Positions 23,606 through 31,615 of a DNA stretch of 43,222 bases are shown piece after piece (within the stretch, counting starts at the first letter, position 1; every line of letters begins with the position of its first letter). The stretch spans positions 1 to 43,222 of the forward strand of contig NZ_LWRV01000076.1 in NCBI RefSeq assembly GCF_009372215.1, read 5' to 3'. Under the pieces are notes generated by a model. It was not told where the DNA came from, searched no databases, and saw only the letters and a list, made by a program, of their open reading frames with translations. Origin of the DNA: Acinetobacter portensis (lineage in GTDB: Bacteria; Pseudomonadota; Gammaproteobacteria; Pseudomonadales; Moraxellaceae). A program made the position numbers and the translations under genes.

Positions 23606-24237
23606 GTTATGCATTAAGACAGATGGATCGGATTCTTGGGAATCTTATAAAAATAGGGCGCATAGACAGTGTTAATTTTGATGCTGGTACCGCAACTGTT
23701 GATTTTGATGGTGAGTTGGTTACGGATCTAGAGTGGTCAAAAGATCGTGCAGGTGCTGATCGATCATGGAATGGTGGCTACACCAAAGGTGAGCAAGTTT
23801 TAGTTTTATCTCCATCTGGTGATTTGTCGCAGGGTGTGATTGCTTTTGCTATTTCTCAAGATGCTTTTCCAAACGTAGGCGATAGTGAAAATCCGAAGCG
23901 TGTTTTTGCGGATGGCACGACTATCGAGTATGACAAATCAAGTCACATATTATTCGTTGACGCCTCTGCTTCTAGTGGTCATGTCGTTATTCGATGCAAT
24001 ACAGCTCAAATACAAGCCGAATCAACAATCACTATGGATGCACCTAATACTGTTTGCACAGGGAATTTAACCGTAGCTAAGTCATTGAGTATGGGTGGTA
24101 GTGGTGGAACAGCAACCTTAAAAGGTAACGTTGCAATGACTGATGGATCCGTGACACACAACGGGAAAAATATTGGTGAAGGTCATGGTCATAGCGGTGT
24201 TCAGACAGGTGGTGGTAATACAGGAGGTGTCATTTAA
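23602..24237 (+). CDS. Baseplate spike protein, gpV-like
   Basis: A 211-residue protein. The N-terminal OB-like domain (GRIDSVNFDAGTATVDFDGE, WNGGYTKGEQVLVLSPSGD) is followed by a triple beta-helix-like region (VVIRCNTAQIQAESTITMDA, GNVAMTDGSVTHNG). A C-terminal His-Gly motif, GEGHGHSGVQTGGG, fits the iron-binding membrane-piercing tip of P2 gpV. Confidence 0.92.
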   Translation: MSYALRQMDRILGNLIKIGRIDSVNFDAGTATVDFDGELVTDLEWSKDRAGADRSWNGGYTKGEQVLVLSPSGDLSQGVIAFAISQDAFPNVGDSENPKRVFADGTTIEYDKSSHILFVDASASSGHVVIRCNTAQIQAESTITMDAPNTVCTGNLTVAKSLSMGGSGGTATLKGNVAMTDGSVTHNGKNIGEGHGHSGVQTGGGNTGGVI

Positions 24238-24575
24238 TGGGGATGAATGCTGAAACAGGTCGTGATTTATCTGGCTTAGATCATTTGAAACAGTCTATAG
24301 CCGACATTTTGAATACACCAATTGGCTCACGTGTTATGCGCCGTGATTATGGTTCTAGATTATTTGAACTTATTGACGCTCCAACTAATAGAAGCACAGT
24401 AATTGATATTGTTGCTGAAACCGCTGAAGCATTAATGAAATGGGAAGATCGGTTAACAGTAACAGCAGTAGATGTGACGAGTGCTGTAGTTGGTCAAATC
24501 ATTTTACGAATTACAGGTAAATATAAACTTGACGGTAAAACTGTTCAATTAGATGGGATAGTGGTGGGCAAATGA
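24237..24575 (+). CDS. Baseplate wedge protein W (gp25-like)
   Basis: The 112-residue protein has the gp25/W signature: LDHLKQSIADILNTPIGSRV, then MRRDYGSRLFELIDAP. It forms part of the baseplate inner wedge and interacts with the sheath. Overlaps both neighbours. Confidence 0.92.
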   Translation: MGMNAETGRDLSGLDHLKQSIADILNTPIGSRVMRRDYGSRLFELIDAPTNRSTVIDIVAETAEALMKWEDRLTVTAVDVTSAVVGQIILRITGKYKLDGKTVQLDGIVVGK

Positions 24576-25489
24576 GCAAAGTAGATTTTTCACAATTACC
24601 ACCTCCAAGTTTAGTAACTGAATTAAGCTACGAAGCTATTTTCAATCAAAGAAAAGAGAAGTTTATTGCTCTACACGAGATAGATAAGCAAGCAGAAATT
24701 CGTAGCTTGTTGCAGCGTGAATCTGAACCAGTTACTAAGTTGCTACAAGAAAATGCATATTTAGAAATGCTGTACCAAGCTAAATGTAATGCAGATGCTC
24801 GGTCACTTTTACTTGCTTATGCAGAAGGTGCAGATCTAGACCATTTGGCACTCACAGAATACGGACTCACCCGTTTATTAGTGACTCCTGAAGATAATTC
24901 TGTAATACCTCCGATTAAGGCAGTTTATGAGTCTGACGAACGTTTAAAAGAGCGTTGTATTTTGTCCTTCGATGGCATGAACACAGCAGGGTCTTCAAAT
25001 GCATATCGTTATTTCACATTGTCTGCAGATGGTCGTGTGGATGGTATTAGGGTGAAATCTGATGAGGCAACGCCTTGCTTTTTAGACATTGTGATTACAC
25101 AAGTCGATAGTGAAAATGGTGAAGCATCACAAGAGCTTATTGGTATTGTTCAAACGGCATTAGATCCAGACACAGTACGCCCAGTGGGTGATCGACCAAC
25201 CGTAAAATCAAGTATTGCAACAAATTATCAAATTGAAGCTGTACTGTATGTCGGTAAAAATGCAGAAGATGCTTTGTTACTTGAAGCTGCAAATATTCGC
25301 TTAGATAAATACATAAAAAATGCTCAAAAAAATGGCGAAAGCATTTATCTATCTGCAATTTATGCAGCATTGCACGTGGATGGTATTGAGAGAGTCGAAA
25401 TTATTTCACCTGCAGCAGATTTGGTGATGGATAGTTATCACCATCCATATTGCACCGCTAAAAGTATTACGGTTGGAGGTGTAATTTGA
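24572..25489 (+). CDS. Baseplate protein J
   Basis: The 305-residue protein matches P2 gpJ/gp47: the N-terminal LPPPSLVTELSYEAIFNQRK, YLEMLYQAKCNADARSLLLA with ADLDHLALTEYGLTRL, the central ESDERLKERCILSFDGMNTA and a C-terminal RVEIISPAADLVMD. It builds the outer wedge of the baseplate. Confidence 0.95.
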   Translation: MSKVDFSQLPPPSLVTELSYEAIFNQRKEKFIALHEIDKQAEIRSLLQRESEPVTKLLQENAYLEMLYQAKCNADARSLLLAYAEGADLDHLALTEYGLTRLLVTPEDNSVIPPIKAVYESDERLKERCILSFDGMNTAGSSNAYRYFTLSADGRVDGIRVKSDEATPCFLDIVITQVDSENGEASQELIGIVQTALDPDTVRPVGDRPTVKSSIATNYQIEAVLYVGKNAEDALLLEAANIRLDKYIKNAQKNGESIYLSAIYAALHVDGIERVEIISPAADLVMDSYHHPYCTAKSITVGGVI

Positions 25490-26016
25490 CAAGTTTACTT
25501 CCTCCAAATTCCACAGAATTAGAACGAAAACTTGCTGAAGTCGGTCAAGATGCTTTTGATTTACCATCCATTCGTATTGTTAAAGATATAGATCATGTGC
25601 CATCGCAATTTTTACCATTTATCGCTTGGCAAAAGTCTGTCGATTATTGGGATGACAACTGGCAAGAAGAATTAAAACGAAAAGTCATTAAAGAATCACG
25701 AGCTTTACATCGTTTAAAAGGCACGCCAGCAGCAATTAAAAAAGCCTTAGAACCCTTTGGTTACGAAGTGACTTTAATCGAATGGTTTAAGGCAGAACCT
25801 AATTTAGTACCAGGTACTTTTAATTTAGAGCTAAACGTCATTGGCAAAAGTTTAAATGCAGAAACATACGCTGAAATTAATCGCTTAGTTTCGGAATCTA
25901 AAGCAGCATCACGGCATTTAGCAAACCTTACCGTAACAATTAACCCAATTTTAACGATACGCAACCTTATTGTGCATCAAACAGCATTAACGTATACAAG
26001 TGAGCCGAGGGCATAA
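25486..26016 (+). CDS. Tail protein I (baseplate)
   Basis: The 176-residue protein matches P2 gpI: LLPPNSTELERKLAEVG, FLPFIAWQKSVDYWDDNWQE, RALHRLKGTPAAIKKALEPF and GYEVTLIEWF. It starts at TTG 25486 with GGAGGT 5 nt upstream. It connects the baseplate to the fibres. Confidence 0.93.
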   Translation: MTSLLPPNSTELERKLAEVGQDAFDLPSIRIVKDIDHVPSQFLPFIAWQKSVDYWDDNWQEELKRKVIKESRALHRLKGTPAAIKKALEPFGYEVTLIEWFKAEPNLVPGTFNLELNVIGKSLNAETYAEINRLVSESKAASRHLANLTVTINPILTIRNLIVHQTALTYTSEPRA

Positions 26017-27255
26017 ATGGCTGAATATTATAATGTCACAACAAATTTAGGTGACGCTGAAATAGCGAATGCAATTGCCACAAATACAAAGTTGAATATC
26101 ACTCATATTGCTTTTGGAGATGGTAACGGTTCAGTACCAACCCCAAATAAGGCACGAACATCTCTAGTACGTGAAGTTCATCGTCAAGCTGTCACTAAAT
26201 ACGAGCGACACGCAACAAATGCCAATTGGATTGTGATTGAAACGATTATCCCATCCAGTATTGGTGGGTTTTGGGTGCGAGAGATGGGAATCATTGCGAA
26301 TGGAAAGTTAATTTCACATGGTTCACATGCTCCTTTTGAAAAAGTTGCAGACCCATCGGGTGTAAGTGAATATCGACTTAGATTTACGCAAAATGTAACT
26401 GATGGTTCGGTTGTTGAGATTACGTTAGATGAATCGTTAATTTATGCATCTCAAGCGTGGGTAGAAGAAAACTTTATTAAACGTACTGAGATTGTAGATA
26501 ATTTAATTACTGCTGATCCTAATAAGCCGTTGTCCGCAAATGCTGGTAAATCCTTACAAGATGGTAAGTTGGATAAAAATGATAATGCTGTAAGTGCAAC
26601 CAAGCTACATAATGCACGTACGATTGGTGGTGTACCATTTAACGGCATTGCAAATATTAATTTACCAGGTGTAAATGTAGCAGGTAATCAATCAACCAGT
26701 GGTAATGCAGCAACTGCAACTGAACTTCAAACAGCAAGAACAATTGCAATTTCAGGAGCTGTAACGGGAACAGCAACAGCGTTTGATGGTTCGGCAAACA
26801 TTGCAATTGCAACAACTGCAATTGATGGTTCTAAAATCAGTACAGGTACAATCCCTGCAGCACGAATTCCTGCTGCATCAACAAGCGTTGCAGGCGTAGT
26901 AAAACTAAACAACACACTCACAAGCAATAGCACAAATGAGGCTGCAACTGCTGCACAAGTTAAGATTTTGAATGATACCAAAAGTACAGTAGTTGTAATG
27001 ACGGGGATTATTGCAGATGGCGGCACAATCCCTTTGCCAGATGGTTTCACAGAATCTCAATGTAAATGGATGGTGTCTTTAGCAAATGGTACAAGCTCCA
27101 GTCATGCAGCTGATAACAGAGGAAGTGATCAATTAAATTACGAGTGTAGTTTGAATGGTCGAGTAGTGACAGCAAAATTAAGAATGAGTAACACAGTTCA
27201 TGGTGGTGTAGCAACATCATTTACCGCAAATTACATGATTATTGGGGTGAAATAA
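26017..27255 (+). CDS. Tail fibre protein
   Basis: The 412-residue protein has an N-terminal baseplate-attachment domain of the P2 gpH type (NLGDAEIANAIATNTKLNIT, HIAFGDGNG, GGFWVREMGIIANGKLI). A central repetitive Ala/Thr/Asn-rich shaft follows (residues about 185-320: AVSATKLHNARTIGG, SGNAATATELQTARTIAISG). The C-terminal part is probably the receptor-binding tip and has no recognised family. It is much shorter than P2 H (669 residues). Confidence 0.9.
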   Translation: MAEYYNVTTNLGDAEIANAIATNTKLNITHIAFGDGNGSVPTPNKARTSLVREVHRQAVTKYERHATNANWIVIETIIPSSIGGFWVREMGIIANGKLISHGSHAPFEKVADPSGVSEYRLRFTQNVTDGSVVEITLDESLIYASQAWVEENFIKRTEIVDNLITADPNKPLSANAGKSLQDGKLDKNDNAVSATKLHNARTIGGVPFNGIANINLPGVNVAGNQSTSGNAATATELQTARTIAISGAVTGTATAFDGSANIAIATTAIDGSKISTGTIPAARIPAASTSVAGVVKLNNTLTSNSTNEAATAAQVKILNDTKSTVVVMTGIIADGGTIPLPDGFTESQCKWMVSLANGTSSSHAADNRGSDQLNYECSLNGRVVTAKLRMSNTVHGGVATSFTANYMIIGVK

Positions 27256-27256
27256 T

Positions 27257-27766
27257 ATGTTTTATATTTTTAACAAACATTCAATTCTAAAAAGTTGGTG
27301 CGATATTGAACCTAGTTCTGCTGACATTAAAAGCCGTGATGAGTTTTTCATAGAAACAGAAGAACGTATGACAGCTGCTGAAAATGCTTTTTTAGATGGT
27401 TCTGAAGTGTATTCTGACTTTACATTTAGACCACCTAAGCCTTCACAATTTCACGAGTGGAACGGTATAGATTGGATGGATCCACGCTCAGAAGAAGAAA
27501 AAATCGCATACAAACGTTCACAATACCCAAAACTCAAACGCTATCAATTCATGCGTGGCATGCTTGAAAACGGTTATAAGTCTTCAGATATTGAAGCTCA
27601 AATCTTGCGTATTGAAGATGAATACACACGTGATCTCACAATGCTTGGATTTAAAGATGCTGGCTATTTTGATAGGAACGACCAAAGCATTGGCGTTGTG
27701 CGAGATATTCTTGGAAAAACAGATTTAGAAATTGATGAGTTTTGGGAGTATGCTTTGGCTCTATAG
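27257..27766 (+). CDS. Probable tail fibre assembly protein
   Basis: A 169-residue acidic protein immediately behind the fibre gene, where P2 encodes the chaperone G. It has PPKPSQFHEWNGIDWMDP, a pattern shared by Tfa/DUF4376-type proteins, and a helical C-terminal half. The role is inferred mainly from position and this motif. Confidence 0.7.
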   Translation: MFYIFNKHSILKSWCDIEPSSADIKSRDEFFIETEERMTAAENAFLDGSEVYSDFTFRPPKPSQFHEWNGIDWMDPRSEEEKIAYKRSQYPKLKRYQFMRGMLENGYKSSDIEAQILRIEDEYTRDLTMLGFKDAGYFDRNDQSIGVVRDILGKTDLEIDEFWEYALAL

Positions 27767-27836
27767 AATTTAATTTTTAAGAGCGTATTTTATTTATGAT
27801 AAAATAACTTTAACTAGTTATCTTGTTTATTTTTCT

Positions 27837-29342
27837 ATGAAAATTTTACGCTCTTTAAAAAAACGAAAGCTTAGTATTCAAAATTTCTTTTTTAAATGTA
27901 TGCTTTTATCAAATGTAAATTTTGTAAAGTCTAATAATAAAAAGATTCACTTAAATTGGGAAAAAAATCAAAATAAAGTTAATGCAATTTTAAGTGAAAT
28001 TAAAGTAAGCAGCGAGAGTTTTTCAGAAGTAAATTTCACTTTGAATTGCAATATACCTAAATTGGCTTGGGGGCTTAAAATAGCAGAATCAAGTATTAAT
28101 ATTAACTATGGGCTAGGTGTTACTTGTCACTCAAAAGGAATTGTGGAAGGTGTTTGGGATGGGGAGTTTAACAAATTTGATTATTCAAAATCTGAACATG
28201 TTTTTGGATCAGGCCTAACTATAGAGAATAAAAACCTAATAATTACCCCTCCATCTCACATGTATGAGTGCGTTTTTTTAATAAAGAATAAAGTAACGAA
28301 CGAGGTGATAGCCTCAAATTCACTAGCATATTGTTTATCATTTTTTAAAAATAACATTAAGAGTGATGATGAAGTTTTTGAAGATATTAGAGAGAATAAT
28401 GACAGACAAACAAAATTAGGCGTATTGGGTTTTGAGCCTTTAATTTATGAGCATGATAGCTTTAACTTGTATGCGTTGTACTATCATAATTTTTCTATAT
28501 CACCTGAGGGTGTTAAATTAGAATCGAGATTACATGAGCGGAATTATGCAAATTTTGAATCTTACAAGAACTTTCTAGAAGATACGTTAAGCTCATTAAT
28601 TGATAACGGGGAAAGTCAGAATAGAGTCAAACAATTGAAAGCTTTTTCAACGCTAAGCAAGGGCTACGATAGTCCTGCAGTAACATGTTTGCTAAAAGAT
28701 ATTGCAGATTTTGACTGTGCGACAATAAATGTTGAGGTAAATGGTTTAAATGACTCTGGGCTCGAAATCGCTGAAAAACTAGGGATTGACTGTATCTCAT
28801 GTGAGCACCCAGTAGGCTCAAATATTCAGAATTTAGGTGATGTTGAGTACTCAGCAGATTTAGTAGAAATTTCCAATGTTTTTTTTGCTACGCAAGGTTT
28901 GGGTGATGATTCAGTATTTTTATCTTTTGATAAATACTTAGATGATAAAATCGTATTTACTGGTGCTCTAGGAGATACTATTTGGAATGCGAATAATCAA
29001 CCACCAAATGGTATTCCCGTTCGAGTTTTATATGGTAAAAGTTTGACCGAGTATCGACTTAAGAAAGGATTTGCTCATATCCCTGTTCCAACTATTGGTG
29101 CTGTTTTTCCAGTCAGTATTTATAGATTAAATTTCTTGAGTGATATGCAACCTTATTCAATAAAGGGTAATTATAATCGACCAATTGCTAGACGCATTGT
29201 TGAAAGTGCAGGAGTTTCACGAGGAATGTTTGCAACAGAAAAGAATGCAACAAATCCGCATATCACCAATACTAAAACTTTAAAAAAGCATGCTTTTTAT
29301 AAAGTTTTCAATGATTATGATTTCAGTGATTCGCAATTGTGA
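27837..29342 (+). CDS. Asparagine-synthetase-like PP-loop protein (cargo gene)
   Basis: The 501-residue protein has a C-terminal ATP-pyrophosphatase domain with the PP-loop FSTLSKGYDSPAV (about 270-282), then GLEIAEKLGIDC and FTGALGDTIWN, as in asparagine synthetase B-type synthetases. The N-terminal 260 residues are divergent and lack the Cys2 glutaminase start. DNA is very AT-rich. It lies between fibre assembly and sheath genes, so it is a moron. It may amidate or transfer an amino acid to a surface or phage-modifying substrate; the substrate is unknown. Confidence 0.75.
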   Translation: MKILRSLKKRKLSIQNFFFKCMLLSNVNFVKSNNKKIHLNWEKNQNKVNAILSEIKVSSESFSEVNFTLNCNIPKLAWGLKIAESSININYGLGVTCHSKGIVEGVWDGEFNKFDYSKSEHVFGSGLTIENKNLIITPPSHMYECVFLIKNKVTNEVIASNSLAYCLSFFKNNIKSDDEVFEDIRENNDRQTKLGVLGFEPLIYEHDSFNLYALYYHNFSISPEGVKLESRLHERNYANFESYKNFLEDTLSSLIDNGESQNRVKQLKAFSTLSKGYDSPAVTCLLKDIADFDCATINVEVNGLNDSGLEIAEKLGIDCISCEHPVGSNIQNLGDVEYSADLVEISNVFFATQGLGDDSVFLSFDKYLDDKIVFTGALGDTIWNANNQPPNGIPVRVLYGKSLTEYRLKKGFAHIPVPTIGAVFPVSIYRLNFLSDMQPYSIKGNYNRPIARRIVESAGVSRGMFATEKNATNPHITNTKTLKKHAFYKVFNDYDFSDSQL

Positions 29343-29352
29343 ATAATGAAAA
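29333..29352 (+). promoter_or_regulatory. Late motif copy 4 (before tail sheath)
   Basis: GCAATTGTGAATAATGAAAA covers the stop codon of the cargo gene and lies 53 nt before the sheath start. Together with the following C it is identical over 21 nt to copy 3. Confidence 0.6.
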
Positions 29353-29405
29353 CTACTACTTAAAGCGTAAGAATTGACTAAAATCTTCAACTGAGATTGC
29401 GGTTA

Positions 29406-30599
29406 ATGAGCGATTTATTTTTACATGGGATTCAAAACGTCACGGTAGATGATGGTGCACGTCCCATCACTACTGTGCGTAGTTCCACTATTGGCATGAT
29501 TGGGTCTGCACCAGAAGCAGATCCCTTGATCTTTCCTTTAAACAAACCTGTATTGATTGCTGGTTCTCGTACGCTTGCAGCAAAGTTAGGTGATGAAGGT
29601 ACACTACCACAAGCTATTGATTCTATTTTTGATCAGATTGGCGCCGTACTCGTTGTTGTTCGCATTGATGAAGGTGAAACTTCTACAGAAACACTTGCTA
29701 ATGTGATTGGTGGGGTGGATGCAAACACTGGTACGTATGAAGGCGTACATGCATTTTTAGCATCTGAAAACATTACAGGTTTTGTGCCAAAAATTCTAAT
29801 TGCACCAGGCTTTACTCATACACGTACAGAAGCAGTTGGTGAAACTCCAGCAACAGCAAATCCAGTGGTTGCAGAATTAATTGGAATTGCTGAGCGATTA
29901 AAAGCCGTCATTATTGCAGATGGCCCAAATACCAATGATGCCGATGCAATTGCATATTCAAAAGACTTTGGTTCTAAACGCGTATTCTTGGTTGATCCTA
30001 AAGTTTTAAAATCAGTTGGTGGTGAAACTTCTCAAGAATGGGCAAGTGCATGTGTTGCAGGTTTAATTGCTAAATCAGACAATGATCGTGGTTGGTGGTG
30101 GTCTCCATCAAACCAAGAAATCAATGGTATTGTTGGTACTGCTCGTGCAATTGATTTTGCAATGGGCGACGCGAATTGTCGTGCAAATTTACTCAATGAA
30201 AAAAATATCACAACAATTATCCGCCAACAGGGTTATCGTCTTTGGGGCAACCGCACACTTTCAAGTGATTCAAAATGGGCATTCTTATGTGTTGTACGTA
30301 CAGCAGATATGATTGATGAATCATTAAAAGCTGCACACCTTTGGGCTGTAGATCGTGGCATTACAAAAACTTATGTAGATGATGTGATTGAGGGTGTGAA
30401 TGCTTACTTGCGTTACCTCACAAACATCGGTGCTATTTTGGGTGGTTCTTGTTGGGCAGACCCTGATCTAAATTCAGCAGATCAAATTGCACAAGGAAAA
30501 ATCTATTTCGATTTTGACTTTACGCCAGTGTATCCAGCTGAGCATATTATTTTCCGTTCTCATTTGGTCAATGACTATATCAAAGAGATTTTTTCTTAA
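29406..30599 (+). CDS. Tail sheath protein, P2 FI-like
   Basis: The 397-residue contractile sheath begins at ATG 29406 (MSDLFLHGIQNVTVDDGARP); the TTG at 29397 is less likely. Family segments: IFDQIGAVLVVVRIDEGET, ILIAPGFTHTR, LKAVIIADGPNT and ADMIDESLKAAHLWAVDRGI. It proves a myovirus-type tail. Length matches P2 FI (396). Confidence 0.96.
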   Translation: MSDLFLHGIQNVTVDDGARPITTVRSSTIGMIGSAPEADPLIFPLNKPVLIAGSRTLAAKLGDEGTLPQAIDSIFDQIGAVLVVVRIDEGETSTETLANVIGGVDANTGTYEGVHAFLASENITGFVPKILIAPGFTHTRTEAVGETPATANPVVAELIGIAERLKAVIIADGPNTNDADAIAYSKDFGSKRVFLVDPKVLKSVGGETSQEWASACVAGLIAKSDNDRGWWWSPSNQEINGIVGTARAIDFAMGDANCRANLLNEKNITTIIRQQGYRLWGNRTLSSDSKWAFLCVVRTADMIDESLKAAHLWAVDRGITKTYVDDVIEGVNAYLRYLTNIGAILGGSCWADPDLNSADQIAQGKIYFDFDFTPVYPAEHIIFRSHLVNDYIKEIFS

Positions 30600-30611
30600 G
30601 GAGTATTTGAG

Positions 30612-31121
30612 ATGGGTGTAGCAAAGGATATTCGTAAGAATTTTAATTTATTTGTTGATGGTCGTGGCTATGCTGGTAACACAGATGAAGCCAATATGCC
30701 TGAATTGTCTTTACAAACTGAAGAATACCGCGCTGGTGGTATGGATGCCCCGATTGATATCACTATGGGTATGGAAAAGTTAGTTGCTGACTTCACGTTG
30801 AATTCTCATAGCAAAGATGTTTTGTCACTATTCGGTGTAAAGGAAGGTAGTCAAACTTCATTTATAGTGCGCGAAGCGATGGAATCATATGATGGTACTA
30901 CAACTGCTGTAGTTCATAATTTGACGGGTAAAATTGTAAAAATCAACCAAGGCACATCAAAACCTGGTGAAGCACCTAAAGACAAATATGATTTGTCTTT
31001 GACGTATTACAAACAAACCATTGGTGGTCAAGTAATTCATGAAATTGATGTGATCAATATGGTTCGTATTATTAATGGCACAGATATATTGGCAGATATT
31101 CGCTCAGCATTAGGAATGTAA
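30612..31121 (+). CDS. Major tail tube protein, P2 FII-like
   Basis: The 169-residue protein matches P2 gpFII: KNFNLFVDGRGYAGNTDEAN, MPELSLQTEEYRAGGMDAPI and HEIDVINMVRIINGTDILAD. It forms the rigid tube inside the sheath. It follows the sheath gene by 12 nt, with AAGGAG upstream. Confidence 0.96.
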   Translation: MGVAKDIRKNFNLFVDGRGYAGNTDEANMPELSLQTEEYRAGGMDAPIDITMGMEKLVADFTLNSHSKDVLSLFGVKEGSQTSFIVREAMESYDGTTTAVVHNLTGKIVKINQGTSKPGEAPKDKYDLSLTYYKQTIGGQVIHEIDVINMVRIINGTDILADIRSALGM

Positions 31122-31124
31122 AAG

Positions 31125-31409
31125 ATGGAAAACTTAGAAGACTTAAAGAAAGATTATATCCAAGAAGAGGAAGGCAATAATAAGATTGAATTAAGCCGTG
31201 CTTATGGTGGCATTCAACATGTAGATATGCGTGAACCGACTGTGCAAGATTTACTTTCTGCTGAAATGCAAGCAAAGGGCAAGTCTGATGCAGAGCAGGA
31301 AGTCACTATGTTCGCAAACCTGTGTGAAATTACACCAGATTTTATTAAAGGTTTGGGTGTACGGGACTATAAACGCCTTCAAGCATCATACCGACTTTTT
31401 ACAGCTTAA
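31125..31409 (+). CDS. Tail assembly chaperone gpE
   Basis: A 94-residue tail assembly protein E-type chaperone (IELSRAYGGIQHVDMREPTV, QEVTMFANLCEITPDFIKGL). In P2 a -1 shift near the end of E makes E+E'. Here the -1 frame is open from after the TAA in CTATAAACG (about 31370) to 31540, and CTTTTTA (31395-31401) is the likely slip point. It binds the tape measure protein. Confidence 0.88.
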   Translation: MENLEDLKKDYIQEEEGNNKIELSRAYGGIQHVDMREPTVQDLLSAEMQAKGKSDAEQEVTMFANLCEITPDFIKGLGVRDYKRLQASYRLFTA

Positions 31410-31540
31410 GTGCAAATGACATTAGACAAAATGTTATTGCACTATCATCATTTACATCATGGTCGTTGACTGAAATTGAAAGATTACCAATTTCACGATT
31501 GATTTGGTGGTGTGATGGATTACCAAGAGAAACCGCTTAA
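31396..31540 (+). CDS. gpE' extension reached by -1 frameshift
   Basis: The -1 frame carries on from the five-T run as SANDIRQNVIALSSFTSWSL, TEIERLPISRLIWWCDGLPR and ETA, then stops at 31538-31540. It has no start codon of its own. The L-x-x-F-x-W...L...WW pattern is that of the GpE family (E' of P2). The product should be an E-E' fusion of about 138 residues. Confidence 0.75.
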
Positions 31541-31555
31541 GTGCGGTTTTTCTTT
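31530..31555 (+). terminator. Terminator after the sheath-tube-E unit
   Basis: AAACCGC (31530-31536) pairs with GCGGTTT (31543-31549), followed by TTCTTT. It overlaps the E' stop and is directly followed by late motif copy 5. Confidence 0.8.
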
Positions 31556-31577
31556 GCATAAGTGAATAATGAATAAA
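31556..31577 (+). promoter_or_regulatory. Late motif copy 5 (before tape measure)
   Basis: GCATAAGTGAATAATGAATA is a diverged copy (GTGAATAATGAA core intact), immediately behind a terminator and about 40-50 nt before the tape measure start. Confidence 0.5.
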
Positions 31578-31615
31578 AAGCATTAAAAATAACAAAATGG
31601 CACATTGGTTTAAGT

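Noticed and set aside
26727..27050. 107-codon antisense frame in the tail fibre gene
   Set aside because: Val/Ala/Ile-rich reverse reading of the repetitive fibre shaft; no start signals.
12552..31577. Late motif as a P2 Ogr site
   Set aside because: The Ogr consensus TGT-N12-ACA is not maintained in the copies, and no ogr-type zinc-finger gene is present after gpD.
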